A stretch of 64,000 nucleotides of DNA from Alphaproteobacteria bacterium. Its GTDB lineage: Bacteria > Pseudomonadota > Alphaproteobacteria > Reyranellales > Reyranellaceae. How positions within the stretch are numbered: the stretch's first letter is position 1; each line of letters starts with the position of its first letter. Location: the NCBI GenBank assembly GCA_016869975.1, contig VGCZ01000014.1, positions 1-64,000 on the forward strand. The letters run 5' to 3'. The position numbers were made by a program, and so were the translations under genes. Below are positions 42,428-50,075 of this stretch, piece after piece. The notes under the pieces are model-generated. The model made no database searches. It saw only the letters and a program-made list of their open reading frames with translations, and had not been told where the DNA came from.

Positions 42428-44278
42428 ATGAACGCGGATGTCCACGCGGGCTCGATCAAGAAGATCGAGGTCGAGGGCTGCGACACCATCCCGAAGCTGT
42501 TCTGGCATCAGGTGTGCGCGCGCGACGGCAAGACGGCCTTCCGCGAGAAGACGCTGGGCATCTGGCGTTCGACCAGCTGGCGCGAGTACGGCGAGCGGGC
42601 GCGTGCGGTCGGTATGGGGCTGGCCAGTCTCGGCCTGGCGCACGGCGACGTGGTGTCCATCCTCGCCGACACGATCCCCGAGTGGCTCTACGCCGACATG
42701 GGCATCATGGGCGCCGGCGGCGTGTCCAACGGCATCTACCCGACCGACGCGGCGAAGCAGGTTGAGTATATTCTCAACGACAGTGCCACGCGCTTCGTGT
42801 TCGTCGAGAACGAGGAACAGCTCGACAAGTTCCTCGAGGTGCGCGGGCGTTGTCCGAAGATCGAGAAAGCTTTCATCTTCGACATGGAGGGGCTGAGCGA
42901 GTTCAGCGACCCGCAGATCCTGTCGTTCGAGGAACTGCTGAAGCTGGGTGGCGAATACGACAAGGCCCACCCCGGCAAATGGGAGAAGCTGGTCGCCGCC
43001 TCGCGTGCCGAGGCGCTGGCGATCCTCGTCTACACCTCAGGCACGACCGGCCCGCCCAAGGGCGCGATGCTCTCGCATCGTAACGTGATTTTCCAGCTCG
43101 CCAACGCCGACGCCTTCATCCCGATGGAGACGAATGGCGAGCAACTCGCCTTCCTGCCGCTCTGTCACGTCGCGGAGCGCACCTTCACCGCCTTCCTGCC
43201 GCTGCGCTCCGGCGCCATCGCCAATTTCGCCGAAAGCGTCGAGACGGTGCCGGACAACGTGCGCGAGGTGGCGCCGACGACCTTCTTCGCCGTGCCGCGC
43301 ATCTGGGAGCGCTTCTACTCCGGCATCGCCATCCGCATGAAGGAAGCGACCTGGCTAGGCCGCACCGCCTATGCCTGGGCGCTGGGCGTCGGCATGAAGA
43401 TCGCCGAGGCGAAGCTCGAGGGTCAGGAGCCTTCGGCTCTGCTGAAGCTGCAATTCGCCGTCGCCGATTACTGCGTGCTCGACAACATCAAGCGCGCCAT
43501 CGGCATGCATCGCGTGCGTTTCGCCGGCACCGGCGCCGCGCCGATCGCGCCCGACCTAATCCGCTGGTACCGCGCGCTGGGTATCGACATGCGCGAAGTC
43601 TATGGCCAGACCGAGAATTGCGGCGTGGCCACCGGCATGCCCGACCGCATCAAGCTCGGCACCGTCGGCGTCGCCGCGCCCAACACCGAGCTCAAGCTGT
43701 CGCCCGAGGGCGAGATCGTGCTGCGTGGGCCACACATCTTCATGGGCTACCTGAATCAGCCGGAGAAGACGGCCGAGACCCTGCGCGATGGCTGGCTGCA
43801 CACCGGCGATGTCGGCACCATTGACAACGAAGGCTACTTGCGCATCACCGACCGGATGAAGGACATCATCATCACAGCCGGCGGCAAGAACGTCACGCCC
43901 TCGGAGATCGAGAACCAGCTGAAATTCTCGCCCTATATTTCCGATGCGGTGGTGATCGGCGATCGGCGCAAGTTCCTGACCTGCCTGGTGATGATCGACT
44001 ACGATAGCGTGTCGAAATACGCACAGGACAGCAACGTGCCATTCACCGACTTCACCTCGCTTTGCCGCGCGCGCGAGGTGCAGGACCTGATCTGGTCGGA
44101 AATCGAGAAGGTCAACCAGGGTTTCGCGCGGGTCGAGACGATCAAGAAGTTCCGCCTGCTGGAGCATCAGCTCTCGGCTGAGGACGACGAGGTCACCCCG
44201 ACCATGAAGCTCAAGCGCAAATTCGTGAACGAAAAGTACAAGGGGCTTATCGATAGCATGTACGCGGAAGCCGCGTAG
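42428..44278 (+). CDS. Long-chain-type acyl-CoA synthetase within the Liv operon
   Basis: This 616-residue AMP-forming ligase belongs to the FAA/long-chain group by length and motifs: ILVYTSGTTGPPKGAMLSHR (about 200-219) binding ATP, VYGQTENCGVATGMPD (about 388-403), WLHTGDVGTIDNEGYLRITD, and IITAGGKNVTPSEIENQLKF. No final 'TGKI' Lys motif is obvious, as in this subgroup (TPTMKLKRKFV). Placed between livF and the binding-protein gene, it probably activates the acid that the transporter brings in. GGAGGGCCGCCGGAG precedes the ATG. Confidence 0.92.
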   Translation: MNADVHAGSIKKIEVEGCDTIPKLFWHQVCARDGKTAFREKTLGIWRSTSWREYGERARAVGMGLASLGLAHGDVVSILADTIPEWLYADMGIMGAGGVSNGIYPTDAAKQVEYILNDSATRFVFVENEEQLDKFLEVRGRCPKIEKAFIFDMEGLSEFSDPQILSFEELLKLGGEYDKAHPGKWEKLVAASRAEALAILVYTSGTTGPPKGAMLSHRNVIFQLANADAFIPMETNGEQLAFLPLCHVAERTFTAFLPLRSGAIANFAESVETVPDNVREVAPTTFFAVPRIWERFYSGIAIRMKEATWLGRTAYAWALGVGMKIAEAKLEGQEPSALLKLQFAVADYCVLDNIKRAIGMHRVRFAGTGAAPIAPDLIRWYRALGIDMREVYGQTENCGVATGMPDRIKLGTVGVAAPNTELKLSPEGEIVLRGPHIFMGYLNQPEKTAETLRDGWLHTGDVGTIDNEGYLRITDRMKDIIITAGGKNVTPSEIENQLKFSPYISDAVVIGDRRKFLTCLVMIDYDSVSKYAQDSNVPFTDFTSLCRAREVQDLIWSEIEKVNQGFARVETIKKFRLLEHQLSAEDDEVTPTMKLKRKFVNEKYKGLIDSMYAEAA

Positions 44279-44323
44279 AACGCCGCCCAAAGGGGCTGTG
44301 TCATCAACGGGAGGAACGAAGAG

Positions 44324-45490
44324 ATGCGTCAGAAACTGGCAATCGCAACGGTCGCGGCGCTCAGCGCGGTGATCGCCACCGGCGCCGCCGCGCAGACACG
44401 TGGCGTATCCAAGACCGAGATCATCCTGGGTATGCCGACCGACATCAGTGGCGTGGCGGCGACCTACGGCGTGTCATCCTCGAACGCGGTGCGCATGCGC
44501 GTCGAGGAGCTCAACGACGCCGGCGGCATCAATGGCCGCAAGATCAAGCTGATCGTCGAGGACCAAGCCTACCAGGTCCCCAAGGCGGTACAGGCCTGCA
44601 ACAAGCTGATCAACCGCGACAACGTCTTCGCCTTCGTCGCGGCGCTGGGCACGCCGATGAACAACGCCTGCTTCAAGGACCAGTTCGCGGCCAACGTGCC
44701 CAACCTGTTCCCGCTGTCGGCGGCACGCTCGATGTACGAGCCGTTCGAGCGCCTGAAGTTCTACGGCGCGGCGTCCTACGTCGACCAGATCCGGTCGGCC
44801 GTGCAGTACTTCGTCAAGGAGAAGGGCAAGAAGGCCGTCTGCGTGATGTATCAGGACACCGACTTCGGCAAGGAGATCCTGATCGGCGCCGAGATCCAGA
44901 CCAAGCAGCTCGGCATGAAGGTGGTCGAGACCGCCGCTCACAAGCCGACCGACCAGGACTTCACGGCACCGATCACCAAGTTGAAAGCCGCCGGCTGCGA
45001 CCTGATCCTGATGGGCACCATCGTGCGTGACTCGATCGTGCCCTACAACACGGCGCGCAAGATGGGCTGGACCGATGTCGACTTCGTCGGCTCGGCGGCA
45101 GTCTACGACCTCGTCGTCGGCGCCGCGCAGGGCATGGAGGGCTTCTACGGCATGGGCCTGACCGAGATGCCCTACGCCGACAGCTCGGTCGAGAGCGTCA
45201 AGAAGTTCGTCGCCGACTACAAGAAGAAGTTCAACATCGACCCGAACATCGGCGCGGTCTACGGCTATGTCGCCGCCGACCTCACCGCCGTGGGCATCAA
45301 GAACGCCGGCGCCGACCTGACGCTGGACAGCTTCATCAAGGGCATGGAAGCGATCAAGGGCTACAAGGACATCTTCAACGGCCCGGAGGTGACCTTCAGC
45401 GACAAGATCCGCCAGGGCGCGAGCTCGTCGTTCCTCGCGGTGGTCAAGGGCGGCCGTTGGACCCGCGTGACGCAGCCGCTCGGTTTCTGA
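44324..45490 (+). CDS. LivK-type periplasmic substrate-binding protein
   Basis: This 388-residue periplasmic protein begins MRQKLAIATVAALSAVIATG with cleavage after AAA (AAAQT). The mature chain has the type I periplasmic binding fold: EIILGMPTDISGVAATYGV (about 32-50), NDAGGINGRKIKLIVED, and MYQDTDFGKEI. Such proteins with LivHMGF often bind aromatic acids or other carboxylates rather than amino acids; the neighbouring acyl-CoA ligase favours that. GGGAGGAACG precedes the ATG. It is the last gene of the operon and is followed by a strong terminator. Confidence 0.93.
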   Translation: MRQKLAIATVAALSAVIATGAAAQTRGVSKTEIILGMPTDISGVAATYGVSSSNAVRMRVEELNDAGGINGRKIKLIVEDQAYQVPKAVQACNKLINRDNVFAFVAALGTPMNNACFKDQFAANVPNLFPLSAARSMYEPFERLKFYGAASYVDQIRSAVQYFVKEKGKKAVCVMYQDTDFGKEILIGAEIQTKQLGMKVVETAAHKPTDQDFTAPITKLKAAGCDLILMGTIVRDSIVPYNTARKMGWTDVDFVGSAAVYDLVVGAAQGMEGFYGMGLTEMPYADSSVESVKKFVADYKKKFNIDPNIGAVYGYVAADLTAVGIKNAGADLTLDSFIKGMEAIKGYKDIFNGPEVTFSDKIRQGASSSFLAVVKGGRWTRVTQPLGF

Positions 45491-45512
45491 TCGGCGGTTC
45501 CATCAAGCGAGA

Positions 45513-45542
45513 GGCCCGGGCAAGTCCCGGGCCTTTTCTTTT
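45513..45542 (+). terminator. Rho-independent terminator of the liv operon
   Basis: GGCCCGGG (45513-45520), a five-base loop CAAGT, and CCCGGGCC (45526-45533) form a perfect stem followed by TTTTCTTTT. It lies 22 bases after the binding-protein stop and closes the liv operon. Confidence 0.92.
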
Positions 45543-45597
45543 GTCCCCGCGCGCTCCGCGCGGCTAATCTCTGCGCGATCCCTGAAGGAGGAACGAC

Positions 45598-46368
45598 ATG
45601 GCGGGACGCGTCGCGGGCAAGGTCGCGCTGGTCACCGGCGGCGCGTCGGGGCTGGGCCTGGCGACGGCCAAGCTGCTGTCGGGCGAAGGCGCGAAGGTGG
45701 TGATCACCGACGTGCAGAAGGATAAGGGCCCGAAGGCGGCGGCTGAGATCGGCGGCGGCGCGGTATTCCTCGAGCACGACGTCACCAGCGAATCGCGCTG
45801 GAAGGAGGTCGTCGACGAGACGATGAAACGGTTCGGCAAGCTCAACGTGCTGGTTAATTCCGCCGGCATCGCCTGGCCCGACGGCTCGATCGAGACCGTC
45901 ACGCTGGCGGACTTCAAACGCATGATGAGCGTGAATTGCGAGGGTACTTTCCTAGGCTGCCAGAACGCGATCCGCGTCATGAAGGGCAATGGCCAGCCCT
46001 GCTCGATCGTCAACATCTCCTCGGTCGCCGGCCTGGTGAGCGGCTGGCAGATGGCCGCCTACTCGCCGTCCAAGGGCGCCGTGCGCCTGCTGACCAAGAG
46101 CGTGGCCCTGCACTGCGCGCGTGCGGGATACGACATCCGCTGCAACTCCGTGCACCCCGCGTTCATCGACACGCCGATGGTCCAGCAGGGCATCGCCGAG
46201 GACAAGGATCCGGAGAAGGCGCGCAAGCGGCTGCTGCGCATGGTGCCGATGGGCAAGATCGGCGAGCCTAACGACATCGGCTACATGATCCTCTACCTCG
46301 CCTCCGACGAATCGAAGTTCACGACAGGCGCCGAGATGGTGGTCGACGGCGGCTGCACGGCGATGTGA
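45598..46368 (+). CDS. SDR family oxidoreductase, tandem paralogue 1
   Basis: This 256-residue classical SDR uses NAD(P): VALVTGGASGLGLATAKLL (about 9-27), NSAGIAWPDGS, catalytic Ser in VNISSVAG, and Tyr-x3-Lys in AAYSPSKGAVRLLTKSVALH. NSVHPAFIDTPMVQQG resembles 3(or 17)-beta-hydroxysteroid and cyclopentanol/cyclohexanol dehydrogenases. It would oxidise a secondary alcohol; the substrate is unknown. GAAGGAGGAACGAC precedes the ATG. The next two genes encode clear paralogues. Confidence 0.9.
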   Translation: MAGRVAGKVALVTGGASGLGLATAKLLSGEGAKVVITDVQKDKGPKAAAEIGGGAVFLEHDVTSESRWKEVVDETMKRFGKLNVLVNSAGIAWPDGSIETVTLADFKRMMSVNCEGTFLGCQNAIRVMKGNGQPCSIVNISSVAGLVSGWQMAAYSPSKGAVRLLTKSVALHCARAGYDIRCNSVHPAFIDTPMVQQGIAEDKDPEKARKRLLRMVPMGKIGEPNDIGYMILYLASDESKFTTGAEMVVDGGCTAM

Positions 46369-46372
46369 GGGC

Positions 46373-47185
46373 ATGATGGCGGATCTCGACAACCTCGTCG
46401 CCATCGTCACCGGCGGCGCCTCCGGCATCGGCGCGGCGACCTGCCGGCTGCTGGCGCGCGAAGGCGCAGCAGTGGTCGTGGCCGACGTTCAGGACGATCT
46501 GGGCGCGAAGGTCGCGAACGAGATCGGCGGCATGGCCGTTTTTCGGCGCCTCGACGTCGCCAGCGAGGCCGACTGGCGGCGCGTGATCGACGACACGCTG
46601 CGGCACTTCGGCCGCCTCGACATCCTGGTCAACAACGCCGGCGTTTCCGGCGGCCAGGGCAGCGTCGAGACGACCACCGTCGAGAACTGGGAACACGTGC
46701 ACGCGGTCAACCTCGACGGCGTGTTCCTGGGCTGCAAGTACGGCATCGAGGCGATGAAACGCACCGGGCCGGCCAAGGCCGCGTCCAAGGGCGCGATCGT
46801 CAACATCTCCTCGATCGCCGGCCTGGTCGGCGCCGCCGGACCCTGCGCCTACACCGCCAGCAAGGGCGCGGTACGGCTGCTGACCAAGAGCGTGGCCCAG
46901 CAATGCGCCGAGAAGGGCTACGCCATCCGCTGCAACTCGATCCATCCCGGCGGTATCGACACGCCGATCTTCAATCCGCTGTGGCAGATGATGGGCCACG
47001 AGCAGGGCAAGGCCTTCATCGGAGCGCGCCATCCCATCGGCCACATGGGCGAGCCCGAGGATATCGCCGAGGCTGTGCTCTACCTCGCCTCCGACCGGTC
47101 GCGCTTCGTCACCGGCTCGGAGCTGGTCGCCGATGGCGGCATCACATCGGGAATCCAGCGGAGGATGCTCAATGCCCCGCGTTGA
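46373..47185 (+). CDS. SDR family oxidoreductase, tandem paralogue 2
   Basis: This 270-residue paralogue has VAIVTGGASGIGAATCRLLA (about 9-28), NNAGVSGGQGS, VNISSIAGLVG and CAYTASKGAVRLLTKSVAQQ. NSIHPGGIDTPIFNPLWQMM differs from its neighbours in the substrate loop, suggesting a different substrate. Two adjacent ATG codons (46373, 46376) are possible; GAGG is only two or five bases away respectively, so 46376 may be the real start. Its 3' end overlaps paralogue 3 by 14 bases. Confidence 0.88.
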   Translation: MMADLDNLVAIVTGGASGIGAATCRLLAREGAAVVVADVQDDLGAKVANEIGGMAVFRRLDVASEADWRRVIDDTLRHFGRLDILVNNAGVSGGQGSVETTTVENWEHVHAVNLDGVFLGCKYGIEAMKRTGPAKAASKGAIVNISSIAGLVGAAGPCAYTASKGAVRLLTKSVAQQCAEKGYAIRCNSIHPGGIDTPIFNPLWQMMGHEQGKAFIGARHPIGHMGEPEDIAEAVLYLASDRSRFVTGSELVADGGITSGIQRRMLNAPR

Positions 47186-47939
47186 CGGCAAGGTGGTGAT
47201 CGTCACCGGCGGCGCGTCTGGCATCGGCGCCGAAAGTGCGCGGCTGATCGTGCGCGAAGGCGGCAAGGTCGTGATCGCCGACCTCAACGAGGCCGCCGGC
47301 ACGGCGCTGGCCGCCGCGCTGGGCGACAGCGCTCTGTTCTGCCGCCTCGACACCACGGTCGAGAGTGATTGGCAAGCCTGCGTCGCCGCCACGGTGAAGC
47401 GCTTCGGCGGCCTGCATGGCGTGGTCAACGCCGCTGGCGTGGGCGTCGGCGGCGACGTCGAGGAGGTCTCGCTTGAGGAGTTCCGCCGCGTCTACCGCAT
47501 CAACGGGCTGGGCGTGTTCCTCGGCTGCAAGCACGGCGTGCTGGCGATGAAGGGTAACCCGGCCGACCAGCCGGGCTCGATCGTCAACATCTCCTCGGTG
47601 CTGGGCCTGCGCGGCATGGCGCGCGCTCCCGCCTATGCCGCCAGCAAGGGCGCGGTGCGCCTGCTGAGCAAGAACGTGGCGATCCACTGCGGCACCATGG
47701 GCTATCCAATCCGGTGCAATTCCGTGCATCCCGGCTGGATCGACACGCCGATGATCGCGCCGCGGCTGGCCATGACCATCGACAACATGAGCGGCCGGCA
47801 ATACCTCGAGAGCCTGCACCCCATGGGTCGCCTGGGCCGGCCCGAGGAGATCGCCCGGCTGATCCTGTTCCTGATCTCTGACGAATCCTCGTTCAGCACC
47901 GGGGCCGAGTTCGTGGCCGATGGCGGCGTGACGGCCTGA
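47172..47939 (+). CDS. SDR family oxidoreductase, tandem paralogue 3
   Basis: This 255-residue paralogue has VVIVTGGASGIGAESARLIV (about 8-27), NAAGVGVGGDVEEVS, VNISSVLGLRG and PAYAASKGAVRLLSKNVAIH. NSVHPGWIDTPMIAPRLAMT is again the steroid/alicyclic alcohol dehydrogenase-type loop. GGAGG seven bases before the ATG at 47172, inside the end of paralogue 2, decides the start over an in-frame ATG at 47133. Coupled translation of paralogues 2 and 3 is likely. Confidence 0.9.
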   Translation: MPRVDGKVVIVTGGASGIGAESARLIVREGGKVVIADLNEAAGTALAAALGDSALFCRLDTTVESDWQACVAATVKRFGGLHGVVNAAGVGVGGDVEEVSLEEFRRVYRINGLGVFLGCKHGVLAMKGNPADQPGSIVNISSVLGLRGMARAPAYAASKGAVRLLSKNVAIHCGTMGYPIRCNSVHPGWIDTPMIAPRLAMTIDNMSGRQYLESLHPMGRLGRPEEIARLILFLISDESSFSTGAEFVADGGVTA

Positions 47940-48004
47940 GCCTTGCCCGCGGGCCGGCCGCGTGATACCCGGCGTCATCCCCCTACTTCGAAAGAGAGAG
48001 CGTC

Positions 48005-48643
48005 ATGGTGCCAGCCGACATCCGTTTCGACGACGACGACGATGATGACGATGACGACGACAAGAAGAAGAAGGCCGACAAGGGCGAGGCCCGTGACAAG
48101 ACGCCGGCGATCGAGGAGCGGCTGTTCAAGGCGCGAACCGTCCTGATCTATGGCGGCATCGACCAGAAGCTGGCGCGCGAGGTCTCGGCCCGCCTGCTGG
48201 CTCTGCAATCGGCCGGCGACGATCCGATCACGATCTACATCAACAGCCAGGGCGGCCATGTCGAATCGGGCGACACGATCTACGACATGATCAAGTTCGT
48301 GAAGCCTGACGTACGCGTGGTCGGTACCGGCTGGGTGGCCAGCGCCGGCGCCCTGATCTACGCCGCAGCCAAGCGCGAGAACCGCTACAGCCTGCCCAAC
48401 ACCCGCTTTCTGCTGCACCAGCCGTCGGGCGGCGCCATGGGCTCAGCCTCGGATTTCGCCATCCAGGCCAAGGAGATCCTGCGCATGCGGCGACGGCTCA
48501 ACGAGATCTTCGCCGCCGAGACTGGCCAGCCGCTGGAACGGATCGAGAAGGATACGGAACGCGACTACTGGATGAGCGCGCAGCAGGCGGTGGAGTACGG
48601 CCTGGTGGGCAAGATCGTCCAGAACGCCACTCAGCTCGGCTGA
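48005..48643 (+). CDS. clpP: ClpP-like serine protease with N-terminal Asp11-Lys4 tract
   Basis: This 212-residue ClpP homologue keeps the catalytic triad Ser113 (VASAG), His138 (LLHQPSGG) and Asp187 (DTERD), with the same 25- and 49-residue spacings as E. coli Clp[19 protein letters not shown] is the oligomer core. Its N-terminus replaces the propeptide/axial loop with eleven consecutive Asp (9-19) then four Lys (20-23) and a charged linker. This would sit at the chamber pore where Clp ATPases dock. It stands alone, with no clpX or tig gene near it, so it is probably an accessory ClpP. GAAAGAGAG precedes the ATG. Confidence 0.9.
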   Translation: MVPADIRFDDDDDDDDDDDKKKKADKGEARDKTPAIEERLFKARTVLIYGGIDQKLAREVSARLLALQSAGDDPITIYINSQGGHVESGDTIYDMIKFVKPDVRVVGTGWVASAGALIYAAAKRENRYSLPNTRFLLHQPSGGAMGSASDFAIQAKEILRMRRRLNEIFAAETGQPLERIEKDTERDYWMSAQQAVEYGLVGKIVQNATQLG

Positions 48644-48673
48644 TCTCGACCAAGGCCTCGGCACAAACACGAG

Positions 48674-48698
48674 CGGCCGGCGATCAGCCGGCCGTTTC
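48674..48698 (+). terminator. Probable terminator after the ClpP-like gene
   Basis: CGGCCGGC (48674-48681), loop GATCA and GCCGGCCG (48687-48694) form a perfect eight-pair stem 30 bases after the stop, followed by a short TTTC. The weak T-run makes it a moderate candidate. Confidence 0.65.
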
Positions 48699-48721
48699 GA
48701 TTCCGGGTCGGACCCCGGGCG

Positions 48722-48766
48722 GTCAGGCGCTCAAAAGTCAGGCGCCCAAGAGTCAGGCGATCGTGA
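48722..48766. repeat. Three direct repeats of 15 bases (GTCAGGCG core)
   Basis: GTCAGGCG recurs at 48722, 48737 and 48752, each followed by a seven-base variable part (CTCAAAA, CCCAAGA, ATCGTGA). The last copy overlaps the stop codon of the small membrane protein gene on the other strand. The array is short and may be slippage-prone DNA or a binding array. Confidence 0.6.
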
Positions 48767-48878
48767 TGACGCGCAGCGAGGCCGGAACGGCGAGCATCAC
48801 GAACGCCAGCGCGATGCCGATCTCGACAAACGGCGTAACAAGCTTGCGGACTCTGGGGGAATCGGCGGCGACGAACAT
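48753..48878 (-). CDS. Small single-pass membrane protein (41 residues)
   Basis: This short ORF begins MFVAADSPRVRKLVTPFVEI with a hydrophobic segment IGIALAFVMLAVPASLRVIT running to its end. The start is supported by GGAGAGAGACG directly upstream, a stronger ribosome-binding site than most long genes here have. A longer in-frame ATG (48995) lacks one. The function is unknown; it resembles the many unnamed one-helix membrane peptides of alphaproteobacteria. Confidence 0.62.
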   Translation of the reverse strand: MFVAADSPRVRKLVTPFVEIGIALAFVMLAVPASLRVITIA

Positions 48879-49223
48879 CGTCTCTCTCCAAAATAAACGG
48901 TCGACAATGCGCGCCTGTGCCGGGGGAGCGAACGCGTCGTTGTTTTCATCTGACGACGCCCCTCGCAAATATCGAAGAGCGCTGTCGGTTGACATCGACC
49001 AGCCCAGCCGGTCTTCGTCTTGCCGATGTATAAATTGCCCCTCCTAATGTTAAATGTCAATTCAATTCCGAAAGCCAATTCAAGGATAATCTTTACCAAA
49101 CAGCATCTTATGGGCTTTTCATAAGCCATCGCCCCAGACGACGACTCGCGTCGCTGCATGAAAAATGATTGATTTCAGTATATTAGGAGTGATTACTCAT
49201 GAGAAACCTCGGTCTTTCGCGTC
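48879..49223. other. A+T-rich 345-base region, no gene seen; promoter for the small protein
   Basis: From about 49020 to 49200 the sequence is strikingly A+T-rich for this chromosome. On the minus strand, reading toward the small membrane protein, TTGACA (49060-49055) is followed 20-22 bases later by TTTATA/TATACA, a promoter-like pair with over-long spacing; AGGAGGGG lies between them. Short ORFs cross the region but none has convincing codon use. The distance from the promoter-like pair to the start of the small ORF is about 150 bases, leaving room for a structured leader or a small RNA. Confidence 0.4.
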
Positions 49224-49994
49224 CTAGCCTCCGATCGTCACGCCGGCGTCGGCGATGATCGTCTGGCCGGTGATAAAGGCACCGGCTTTGGACGCCAGCA
49301 GCACGGCGATGCCGCCGATATCCTCTGGCTCGCCGATGCGGCGCAGCGGCGCCGATTGCAGGCGCTTGTTGAGGTAGACCGGATCGTCCCACAGCGCCTT
49401 GGCGAAGTCGGTCTTCACCAGGCCCGGGGCGATGGTGTTGATGCGGATGTTGTCCGGCCCCAGCTCGATGGCGAGGTTGCGGGCGAGCTGCATGTCGGCC
49501 GCCTTGGAGACGCAGTAGGCGCCGATCACCGGCGACCCACGCACACCGCCTATCGACGAGACGATGATGATCGCCCCGTCCTTCTTGGCGCGCATGTCGG
49601 GCACCGACTGGTTGATCAGCCAGATGTTGGACAGGATGTTGTTCTGCATCACCTTCATGAAGACGTCGTCGGGCATCTTCTCGGTCGAGCCGTAATACGG
49701 GTTGCTGGCCGCGTTGCAGACCAGGATGTCGATCGGCCCGAGCTGGCGGCGGGTCTCGGCGACCAGCCGCTCGCACTGCGCCTTGTCGGAGATGTTGCAG
49801 CCGATGGCGATGGCCTGGCCGCCGGCGGCGTTGATCTGGCCAGCCACCTCCTCGCACACCGGCAGCTTGCGGCTCGACACCACGACCTTGGCGCCCTGCA
49901 GCGCCAGCTGCTCGGCGATCGACTTGCCGATGCCCTTGCTCGAGCCGGTGACGATGGCGACCTTGCCGGTGAGGTCGAAAAGCGGCGACGCCAT
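49224..49994 (-). CDS. SDR family oxidoreductase
   Basis: This 256-residue classical SDR has VAIVTGSSKGIGKSIAEQLA (about 12-31), CNAASNPYYG, IVSSIGGVRGSPVIGAY with the catalytic Ser, and YCVSKAADMQLARNLAIELG with Tyr-x3-Lys. The ISDK/NPYYG features resemble the DHRS4/short-chain enzymes acting on carbonyls or 3-hydroxyacyl chains. The substrate is unknown. It lies 81 bases downstream of the large acyl-CoA dehydrogenase gene on the same strand, so it may act in the same pathway. GGAGGCAAATCC precedes the ATG. Confidence 0.88.
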   Translation of the reverse strand: MASPLFDLTGKVAIVTGSSKGIGKSIAEQLALQGAKVVVSSRKLPVCEEVAGQINAAGGQAIAIGCNISDKAQCERLVAETRRQLGPIDILVCNAASNPYYGSTEKMPDDVFMKVMQNNILSNIWLINQSVPDMRAKKDGAIIIVSSIGGVRGSPVIGAYCVSKAADMQLARNLAIELGPDNIRINTIAPGLVKTDFAKALWDDPVYLNKRLQSAPLRRIGEPEDIGGIAVLLASKAGAFITGQTIIADAGVTIGG

Positions 49995-50075
49995 GGATTT
50001 GCCTCCGGATGACTGGATGGACGCAAGGTGGCGCGCCGCCCACGCGGCCGCAAGCGCACCGGGCCGCGCGGTTCG

